DNA of 64,000 nt from Geminisphaera colitermitum TAV2 (GTDB lineage: Bacteria > Verrucomicrobiota > Verrucomicrobiia > Opitutales > Opitutaceae). The stretch is from NCBI RefSeq assembly GCF_000171235.2, contig NZ_ABEA03000060.1, forward strand, positions 1 through 64,000. Reading direction: 5' to 3'. The notes beneath the pieces are model-generated. The model had not been told where the DNA came from. It searched no databases and saw nothing but the letters and a program-made list of their open reading frames with translations. Every line of letters begins with the position of its first letter. The stretch's first letter is position 1. The translations under genes and the position numbers were made by a program. Shown here one piece after another: positions 58,173-64,000 of the stretch.

Positions 58173-60011
58173 GTCAGTTGCTCCGTTGAGGCTTCGTTGA
58201 AGTTCAGTTTTCTTTTTCGGTTCTTCGACGTTTTCGGTGGAGGGACTGGCTTCCGATATGGAGTGCGGCGATTCATCGCCGCTTTGGACGACGTGATTCA
58301 TCACGTCGCCTCGCCTTACCCTCTTGCTACCATCTCCGTCTGGCAAAGGACGCACCGGGAAGCCGGAGAGCAGAAGGCGGGAGGCAGGAGGCGGGGCGTT
58401 AAAACGACCCGTCGAAAGCGGCGATGAATCGCCGCACTCCATGTCGGACCTCCGAAAACATCGAAGAACCTCTTTTTCGCAGCGGAGGAGTACCACCGAC
58501 TTCGGAGAACAGGTCCACGAAGCAAGCGCCTCGCCAACGTCCTGCTCGACCGGCCGCACTCGCTCCGGATTTTCAAAGTCGTTGGCCGCCTGGGGATCTT
58601 CGTCGCCCAGCGTCCAGACGCGCCGGACGCGGTATCCGGCGGGCAACTTCAGCTCCACTTCCGCCGCATCCGAACGATGCCGGTTGATCAGACTCAACAC
58701 GATCGCTCCGTCGTCCTGCAAAGCCGCCGCGGAATCCAGCAGCGGAGCCTTCGGCGTGTCACAACCTTTCAGATACGCGCTGCGGATCGGCGGCGTCTCG
58801 ACCGACGGGCATTCCGCAACCGTTCTGAGAGACGTCCCGCGCATCCACTTGGTGTATTGGCGGAACACATGAAAGAGGGGCGTCCGCACCACCTGATCGG
58901 CGTTTACCAACAGAGGCGCGTGGCCGTTGACCAGAAACACGTAGTTCGCCATCGCCACCTTCGGGCAATGCCGCAGCATCACGTTCAGCGTCCCGGCAAC
59001 GAATACCGCATCCTCCACGGTGCGGGGATCCTTCCGCAACAGGCCGTCGTGGGAAGCCCGGCTGCTCGTCGCGTAATGCCGGATATTCCACTCGTCGATT
59101 GCGATCCGCAGCTCCTTTTTCAGGCCTGACCGGCTCCGGGCTTCCTCGATTGCCGCCAGCATTTTTCGGATCTGAAAATCGAAATAGACCGGAGTGAAAA
59201 CCACGGTCTCGTATTCATCCGCCGCGCCTTTTGTGGAAGTGGCGTACATGTGGAGCGTCAGGTAGTCGATCAGCTCACCCGCGCCTGCCAGCACTTCGCG
59301 GTCCCATTCCGGATCGTTCCCGGCGCTCGACCCCACCGCGAGGATCTTGATGGAAGGGTCGCGTTCCTTCATCGCAGACGCCCATTGCGCCAGCGTCTTC
59401 GCATACGTTGCGGCGTCCATGTGCCCGGTTTCCCCCGCGGCCCAGGTCTCGTTGCCAACGCCCCAATACGTCACTCCGTATGGCTCGGGATGTCCGTTTA
59501 AAACCCGCCGCCGGCCCTGCTCTGTATCCTTGCCAGCATTACAATACTCCAGCCAGCGCAACGCCTCATCAAGGGTGCCCGAGCCGAGATTCACATTGAG
59601 GTAAGGCTTGCAGCCTATCTGTTTCGACCAGTTGAGAAATTCGTCGGTCCCGAACTGATGGGACTCCTGCCCGCCCCAATGCTTGTTCGGCAACACCGGG
59701 CGTTTGTCCCGCGGGCCGATTCCGTTTTCCCAGTGATACACGTCCGCGAAGGAACCGCCCGGCCACCGCACCACCGGCACCTCCATGTCGTGCGCCGCCG
59801 CCACCACGTCCTTGCGCAAGCCCCGCTCGTCGGACAAGGGCGAACGGTCATCCCACACCGCGGGATAAATGCACTCCTCGGACTCCTTCACATGCTCAAA
59901 ATACTGGCCGTAGATTTCCGGTTCGATTGCGCCGAATGCCTCGGCCACATCGACCGCCACGCTCGCACGGTAGGCGTTTTGCGAAAAAGGTCTTGCGACG
60001 ATGGGTTTCAT
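56631..60011 (-). CDS. Alpha-L-arabinofuranosidase (GH51) fused by a repeat insertion to an FAD-dependent oxidoreductase
   Basis: The single open frame has 1126 residues. Residues ~1-505 are a GH51 arabinofuranosidase, removing arabinose side chains: VVRWPGGSFADVYHWENGIGP, acid/base Glu in YWGVGNETWAAG, nucleophile Glu in RIAIDEWNIRHY. Residues ~506-595 are translated palindromic element (VLRCFRRSDMECGDSSPLS... through SPSTENVEEPK). Residues ~614-1126 are an FAD_oxidored-type flavoprotein with LVIGAGPAGIGAAVAAARNG, of the kind often found with glycan genes. Removal of the element and one 8-bp duplicate gives a GH51 gene ending VVLLRCEKEN-stop, and a separate flavoprotein gene starting at 58172. 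An AraC regulator lies 95 bases upstream on the same strand. Confidence 0.85.
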   Translation of the reverse strand: MKPIVARPFSQNAYRASVAVDVAEAFGAIEPEIYGQYFEHVKESEECIYPAVWDDRSPLSDERGLRKDVVAAAHDMEVPVVRWPGGSFADVYHWENGIGPRDKRPVLPNKHWGGQESHQFGTDEFLNWSKQIGCKPYLNVNLGSGTLDEALRWLEYCNAGKDTEQGRRRVLNGHPEPYGVTYWGVGNETWAAGETGHMDAATYAKTLAQWASAMKERDPSIKILAVGSSAGNDPEWDREVLAGAGELIDYLTLHMYATSTKGAADEYETVVFTPVYFDFQIRKMLAAIEEARSRSGLKKELRIAIDEWNIRHYATSSRASHDGLLRKDPRTVEDAVFVAGTLNVMLRHCPKVAMANYVFLVNGHAPLLVNADQVVRTPLFHVFRQYTKWMRGTSLRTVAECPSVETPPIRSAYLKGCDTPKAPLLDSAAALQDDGAIVLSLINRHRSDAAEVELKLPAGYRVRRVWTLGDEDPQAANDFENPERVRPVEQDVGEALASWTCSPKSVVLLRCEKEVLRCFRRSDMECGDSSPLSTGRFNAPPPASRLLLSGFPVRPLPDGDGSKRVRRGDVMNHVVQSGDESPHSISEASPSTENVEEPKKKTELQRSLNGATDMDNSKANNAIQKKTEPGKSRGTVIEPVRQVPVTHEPDVLVIGAGPAGIGAAVAAARNGAKVLLVERYGFLGGNLTAAMVNPMFTFHDIHGEQVIRGISGEVVERLVSLTASPGHVTDLTFDNASMTPFDPEGMKLLLFDMAEEAGVELLLHSAFVDAVAEGGRVRHVIVENKSGRQAIRPKFVIDCSADADVVARIGAPFVKGREGDGALQPVTLFYRIGGVDYDALRHWMKANRDLLKDSPSDEEIDSHETLAFLGLSDLVKRAMEAGEYPEEAAPRILMYQLPNDGQIAVNCTRLQGIDGTQVEDLTRAEIATRRQAWQIHRFLRKHVGGFASSYIVDTGVQVGVRETRRIVGDYTMAKEDVLSSRAFPDGIACGTFAIDIHPPDGKTQIFTGSGRAVYEIPYRSLLPQGVDNLLVAGRCISATHHAFGSVRVMATAMAVGQGAGTAAALAVKQGVTSRALNTDEVRSLLLQQGQYLLAAGAPSMTEADLRLKRIQGAGARAGHHNPFVQT
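58219..58470. repeat. Palindromic MITE-like element (family D), 252 bp, with 8-bp target duplication
   Basis: The ends are ggttcttcgacgttttcggt (58219) and, inverted, ggttcttcgatgttttcgga (58470). The direct repeat tctttttc flanks it (58211-58218 and 58471-58478). The interior contains a nested palindrome with gagtgcggcgattcatcgcc arms and a small gacgtgattcatcacgtc hairpin. It separates GH51 and flavoprotein coding. Confidence 0.9.
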
Positions 60012-60106
60012 GGGACGCAGAGGCTACCCGATTTCGTCCCGGCGCGCCATGTCCCGGCGGCCCCGGTCCATGTCTCAAATCCCCATCGTCGGATCGGCGG
60101 AAAAAC

Positions 60107-60964
60107 CTACACCATGCCCGATGCCCGCGCGCTCGTTCTCGCCTTCTCCCGATAACGCGACGGCGGCATCCCGTATTCCCGAGCGAAAGCCTTGCTGAAA
60201 CAAAACGCATCGCTGAACCCCACCCGTTCCGCGACCACGTCGAGCGTGCTGTCCGTCAGCAACAGCAATTCGCAGGACTTTCGCAGGCGAAGCCGCGTCA
60301 ACCGCTGACGAGGGCTGCACCCATAGTGTCGTTGGCAAAGCCGCCGTAAATGTTCCCTGCCGACATGGGCCTCCGCCACCAGCTTCGCCACTTCCCAATC
60401 CTCGTTCAGCCGCTGCGCGACCACCTCCCATAATTTTTCGATTCGCGGATCAATCGCCCGCCGGTTCGCCAGACTGGCCAATGAGGCCCGGAGCAAATCG
60501 CACCAGATGCCGACAAGCTGCGGAGAATTTCCTCGCGTCACCTCGGTGAACAAACCGCGGTTTGCCGCCTCCAGCGCATACGAAGCCGCGGGCATCAGCA
60601 CGGGGCGCGCATCCTGAAAAAGCTCCGGATATTTTTCCGTCGTTTCGAATTTTGCCCACGCGTATTTCCATTCGCCGAAACGTCGGTCCACCCGATAGCC
60701 GTGCGCCACGCCAGGCGGCATAATGTAAACCGTTTCCCACCCCGCCTCCTGCCAGCTCTCGTTGCAAACCACCGAACCAGCGCCCGCAATCGTCGCGATC
60801 ACCAACCCGAAAACCGGCTCGGGCCGGATGAAACACCAGTTGCCGCTGGCGTGCGTGATCCCCACCTCGATCAGACCCAACTCCTTCAACAGCGGACACC
60901 GGTCCCGACTCACTTCCAGTCGTTCAATCACATCGCAAAAACTCTCCGTCCTGATCAGTTGCAT
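60107..60964 (-). CDS. AraC-family transcriptional regulator
   Basis: The protein has 285 residues. Cupin-like sensor region (GNWCFIRPEPVFGLVIATIAGAGSVV, GWETVYIMPPGVAHGYRVDRRFGEW) and C-terminal double HTH (EVAKLVAEAHVGREHLRRLCQRHYGCSPRQRLTRLRLRKSCELL; LDVVAERVGFSDAFCFSKAFAREYGMPPSRYR). Same strand as the GH51-flavoprotein gene and 95 bases upstream of it, so it probably activates it in response to arabinose-type inducer. Confidence 0.9.
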   Translation of the reverse strand: MQLIRTESFCDVIERLEVSRDRCPLLKELGLIEVGITHASGNWCFIRPEPVFGLVIATIAGAGSVVCNESWQEAGWETVYIMPPGVAHGYRVDRRFGEWKYAWAKFETTEKYPELFQDARPVLMPAASYALEAANRGLFTEVTRGNSPQLVGIWCDLLRASLASLANRRAIDPRIEKLWEVVAQRLNEDWEVAKLVAEAHVGREHLRRLCQRHYGCSPRQRLTRLRLRKSCELLLLTDSTLDVVAERVGFSDAFCFSKAFAREYGMPPSRYREKARTSARASGMV

Positions 60965-61214
60965 CCGGGCATTTCACTGTTTCCAGGAGTCTGATCGAAT
61001 ATTTTCGGAAGGGGCAAAATCCCTGCGCCACCCGGTAGTTTTTCGATAGAGAATTTTCGGTTTATTTTGTCTCACGCAGAGACACAGAGAACGCAGAGCC
61101 AGAAAAGGCAATATTTGTAACTTATTTATAATTAGTAATCTATGTTTTCCCTGCGGGTTCTTCGACGTTTTCAGTGGAAACTCGATAAGTTGATATAGCG
61201 GGAGTTGGCGCGGT

Positions 61215-61437
61215 AGCGCCCGTAGCGCAGGCATCTTGCCTGCCATCTAAATTGATTGCGCGAAGCGCGGTGGCATCGGTTTGTCACGTAGTTCGGTGCT
61301 TTATTGCCAATTCGAACCGTGCGACTCACGAATACGCAGAGGTAACGGTTCGGGCTAAAGCTCCGAACTACGTCAAGGCAAGCGGCGCTTCGCGCAGTAG
61401 TTTGGATTGCAGGCAAGATGCCTGCGCTACGGGCGCT
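61215..61437. repeat. Nested palindromes, shell 3 (family C)
   Basis: Arms agcgcccgtagcgcaggcat and inverse (to 61437). The same arms at 37933-38072 enclose a different, shorter core. Confidence 0.85.
61286..61373. repeat. Nested palindromes, shell 4 (family E)
   Basis: Arms acgtagttcgg..gcttta and taaagctccgaactacgt. It has no counterpart inside the family C element at 37.9 kb, so it is an insertion in this copy. Confidence 0.8.
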
Positions 61438-61628
61438 GCCGCGCCAACTCTCGTCTATCCACTGAAAACGTCGAAGAACCTCTCTGCGCCTCTGCGTCTC
61501 TGCGTGATCTCTTAAGCCTTGCGACAAATTGAACGGCGAATGCTTCAAACGCAGCAAGTTCCATGCTGCGAGCCACCTGTATTACGCTCCGCATTTGCGT
61601 CCGGGAACGGACTCCCTAGCTTCGCTGC

Positions 61629-63833
61629 ATGGTCGTTTCGCGTCTGTTTTCCATCGCCCTCCTCACCCTGTCCATTTTCGTGCTGGCTCCCCTCGACGCG
61701 CACGCTCAAGTCGTCGCCCGCCTCGTCGCCGCGGACACATCGATCCAACCGGGCCAACCCGTCACGGTCGCCCTCCGCTTGGAGCACAAAGAGCACTGGC
61801 ATTCCTACTGGATCAACCCCGGCACCGGCTACCCCACCAGCATTGAATGGCAACTGCCCCCTGGCTGGACTGCGGGCGACATCCAATGGCCCACACCACA
61901 AGTCACCCGCACCACCAATGGCGAAATCACCGGCAACGGCTACGAAGGCGTCACTTACCTTCCCGTTATTCTCACTCCGCCCGCCAGTGGTATCCAGCCT
62001 GGCGATACCGCGATCCTCCGCGCCACGGCCAAATGGCTGATGTGTGCCGACGTTTGCATCCCCGGCAAAGCCGACCTGACGCTCACGCTCCCCATCCGCA
62101 CCGAAGTCCCGACGACCAACGGTGATGAAGGCGCACGCATCAAAAACACCATCGCCGCCCTACCGCGTGAAATCCCCGGCTGGCATCTCTCCGCACAACG
62201 CACCGGCAACACGGTAAAGCTGCGCCTAACCAAATCCGAAACTCCGAACATGGCGCGGGCGTCCCGCCCGCCTCCCTTGCCTCTCCCGACCGACCTCTGG
62301 TTTTTCTCAAACGACGGTTTTATAGCTTACGACGCCCCCCAGAAAACCACCTCTCTCGCTCCCTCCCCCCCCCCCCCCCCTGCCGCCACTGCCGCTGCTA
62401 CTGACACCATCGCTCAATCCGCGGAATGGATACTCACATTAACCGTGTCGGAGTATGCCGAACCCGGCACCGGCAAACGGCTCCGCGGCGTCCTGCGCTC
62501 CTCCGCAGGCTGGGATGTCAACCATGCCACCGCGCAGGGTCTTCTCGTCGATGTGCCAATCAAAAACGCATCCGCCGCCGGAGCCGTTGCCGTGGCAGCG
62601 CCGGGCGGTACAGTGGTGACGGCGGTGCCGACCTTTGGCGCGCAACTCGCGCTCGGCTTTGTCGGCGGACTCATCCTCAACCTCATGCCGTGCGTGTTTC
62701 CCGTGCTCGGCATCAAGATCCTCGGTTTCGTTAATCAGGCTGGTTCCAACCGTCGCAAAGTCGTCATGCACGGACTGGCGTTTACGGCGGGCGTGGTGAC
62801 ATCCTTCTGGGCTCTGGCGGCGCTGCTTGCCGTGCTGCGCTCCGGCGGCGGACAACTCGGCTGGGGCTTCCAGCTTCAATCGCCGGTGTTTGTGTTTTCG
62901 ATGGCGGTGCTGCTGCTCGTGTTCGCGTTGAGTTTGAGCGGGGTGTTTGAGTTCGGCCTGTCGGCAACGGGCATGGGAACCGGGTTGCAGACAAGGGGAG
63001 GCGTTACCGGATCGTTTTTTACGGGCCTGCTGGCAACCATCGTGGCAACACCATGCGCCGCGCCCTTCCTCGCGCCCGCGCTGGGCGCGGCGCTGACGCT
63101 CCCCCCCCTGCCCTCTTTCCTTCTGTTCACCGCGATCGCGCTCGGCCTGGCCGCGCCATATTTGCTGCTCTCGATCTTTCCTGATGCCGTAAAACTGCTC
63201 CCGCGTCCGGGCGCGTGGATGGAAACGTTCAAGCAAGTGATGGCGTTCCCGCTCTACGCGACGGTCGGCGGACTCGTCTGGGTGCTGGCCGGGCAGGTGC
63301 AGGACCAGGCGCTGCTGCTGGTGATTTTCGGCCTCACCGTGGTGGCGCTGGCCGTGTGGTTTTACGGACGCTATGCGACCCCCGGCGCACCGTCCCGGCG
63401 TATCCGGACTGGCATTATCGGCGGACTCCTTTTGCTTGTCGCCGGCATCGCGCTCGGCTGGCCCCGCCCGGCGGTCCCGACGGACATCGTGTGGGAGCCG
63501 TGGAGCACGGAGCGTGTGGCCGAACTGCGCAAGGAGGGACGCCCCATCTACGTGGATTTCACCGCCCGCTGGTGCTTTACCTGCCAGACAAATAAAAAAC
63601 TCGTTTTCAGTTCCGACGAAGTGAAACGCGTATTCCGCGACAAGAACATCGCCACGCTGCGCGCCGACTGGACGAACCAAGACCCGCGCATCACCGAGGA
63701 ACTGGCCCGCTGGGGCCGAGCGATGGTGCCGTTCAATCTCGTGTATTTGCCCGGCCACGACACCCCGCAAATCCTCCCCGAACTGCTCACCCCCGACATC
63801 GTGCTGAAGGCCGTGCGCGGTGGAAAACAATAG
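61629..63833 (+). CDS. DsbD/ScsB-like thiol:disulfide interchange protein
   Basis: The protein has 734 residues. Signal peptide (LFSIALLTLSIFVLAPLDAHA), N-terminal domain (~25-290) with KWLMCADVCIPG (redox Cys pair), eight transmembrane helices (~330-620) with cysteines in LMPCVFPVLGIK and ATPCAAPFLAPALG, and a C-terminal thioredoxin domain with the active site RWCFTCQTNK. This layout passes electrons from cytoplasmic thioredoxin to periplasmic proteins. A C16 run (62365-62380) encodes a Pro-rich loop in the N-terminal domain, and a small palindrome (gcgggcgtcccgcccgc, 62255) is translated nearby as ARASRPP. Both are in frame. Confidence 0.9.
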   Translation: MVVSRLFSIALLTLSIFVLAPLDAHAQVVARLVAADTSIQPGQPVTVALRLEHKEHWHSYWINPGTGYPTSIEWQLPPGWTAGDIQWPTPQVTRTTNGEITGNGYEGVTYLPVILTPPASGIQPGDTAILRATAKWLMCADVCIPGKADLTLTLPIRTEVPTTNGDEGARIKNTIAALPREIPGWHLSAQRTGNTVKLRLTKSETPNMARASRPPPLPLPTDLWFFSNDGFIAYDAPQKTTSLAPSPPPPPAATAAATDTIAQSAEWILTLTVSEYAEPGTGKRLRGVLRSSAGWDVNHATAQGLLVDVPIKNASAAGAVAVAAPGGTVVTAVPTFGAQLALGFVGGLILNLMPCVFPVLGIKILGFVNQAGSNRRKVVMHGLAFTAGVVTSFWALAALLAVLRSGGGQLGWGFQLQSPVFVFSMAVLLLVFALSLSGVFEFGLSATGMGTGLQTRGGVTGSFFTGLLATIVATPCAAPFLAPALGAALTLPPLPSFLLFTAIALGLAAPYLLLSIFPDAVKLLPRPGAWMETFKQVMAFPLYATVGGLVWVLAGQVQDQALLLVIFGLTVVALAVWFYGRYATPGAPSRRIRTGIIGGLLLLVAGIALGWPRPAVPTDIVWEPWSTERVAELRKEGRPIYVDFTARWCFTCQTNKKLVFSSDEVKRVFRDKNIATLRADWTNQDPRITEELARWGRAMVPFNLVYLPGHDTPQILPELLTPDIVLKAVRGGKQ

Positions 63834-63883
63834 TTTTCAAAAAAACATCCGGTCCGTTTTTAACCGCGTACCGAGTGAAATCA

Positions 63884-63968
63884 GAAATACCTCACGCGGA
63901 GACGCGGAGGCGCGGAGTTTTGTTGTTTCTTTTCTCCGCGTGCTCCGCGTGCCCGCGTGAGATGTTTA
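63884..63968. repeat. Palindromic element with cctcacgcggagacgcgg arms
   Basis: The left arm cctcacgcggagacgcggag is inverted at about 63940-63968 (ctccgcgtgcccgcgtgag). Core ttttgttgtttcttttc. Same arm family as 19948-20100. Confidence 0.8.
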
Positions 63969-63971
63969 CCT

Positions 63972-63989
63972 CCCCCCCCCCCCCCCCCC
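63972..63989. repeat. C18 homopolymer after the palindrome
   Basis: Eighteen C residues directly follow a palindromic element, in intergenic sequence at the window end. Confidence 0.9.
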
Positions 63990-64000
63990 GAGGACATTGG

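Larger units (their letters stand above)
61156..61480. repeat. Nested palindromes, shell 2 (family D)
   Basis: Ends ggttcttcgacgttttcagt and its inverse (61480). The 8-bp flanks tccctgcg (61148-61155) and tctctgcg (61481-61488) match at 7 of 8 bases. The target resembles tctctgcgg in the intact G element. Confidence 0.85.
61047..61547. repeat. Nested palindromes, shell 1 (family G)
   Basis: The left part (61047-61155: tagagaattttcgg... with ctcacgcagagac) and the right part (61481-61547: tctctgcgcctctgcgtctc to gcgaatgctt) together match the intact family G element at 12250-12410. They are interrupted by the family D element. Confidence 0.85.

Overview
The window is GC-rich bacterial chromosome. 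Pseudopilins with the H-X9-DG tail motif, PEP-CTERM surface proteins, a sialate O-acetylesterase and several plant-polysaccharide glycosidases (GH39-, GH51- and beta-helix types) point to Verrucomicrobiota, probably an Opitutaceae-like polysaccharide degrader. That placement is inferred from gene content; no rRNA gene is present. A recA, a tRNA-Arg and central metabolic genes (aroC, hisI, kdsB, ptsH, ribB, pgm) show that it is chromosomal.

Layout. 1-5 kb: end of a Bat-operon gene, an AAA_14/DUF4143 ATPase beside a duplicated Bat fragment, a GH39-like glycosidase and a divergent AraC regulator. 5-18 kb: housekeeping genes (MFS/spermidine synthase-like, ribBA, FKBP, ppnP, phosphohexomutase, UPF0173, menC, acetylesterase, rarD). 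17-24 kb: flotillin/NfeD and a haem-copper oxidase assembly block (DUF420, ctaB, ctaA, sco and a partner gene). 24-38 kb: two copies of one architecture, namely regulator, pseudopilin, PEP-CTERM protein and large secreted carbohydrate-active protein, separated by rlmI. 38-44 kb: recA, an IS4-family element, an SGNH hydrolase, aroC and tRNA-Arg. 44-49.6 kb: an array of nine small AT-richer genes separated by integron attC-like sites, with no integrase in the window (a CALIN). 50-64 kb: a DUF932 pseudogene, OadB plus a tiny OadG-like gene, a KdpDE-like pair, kdsB, ptsH, DUF971, hisI, a GH51/flavoprotein fusion with an AraC regulator, and a DsbD/ScsB-like thiol transporter.

Three genome-scale oddities overlay this. 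(1) There are 21 uninterrupted G or C runs of 10-20 bases, many inside genes as poly-Pro or poly-Gly. Two genes, menC and ctaA, are out of frame exactly at such runs, which suggests contingency (phase-variable) tracts or assembly error. (2) Many non-coding palindromic elements are present. Several have clear target-site duplications (6, 8 and 9 bp), and they are nested inside each other up to four deep. One insertion removed a stop codon and fused an arabinofuranosidase to a flavoprotein. (3) The attC cassette array has none of these tracts or palindromes, consistent with a foreign origin.

The working picture is a polysaccharide-degrading bacterium with regulator/pilin-like/surface-protein/glycosidase modules. 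Its chromosome is being remodelled by MITE-like palindromes, homopolymer slippage and integron cassettes.
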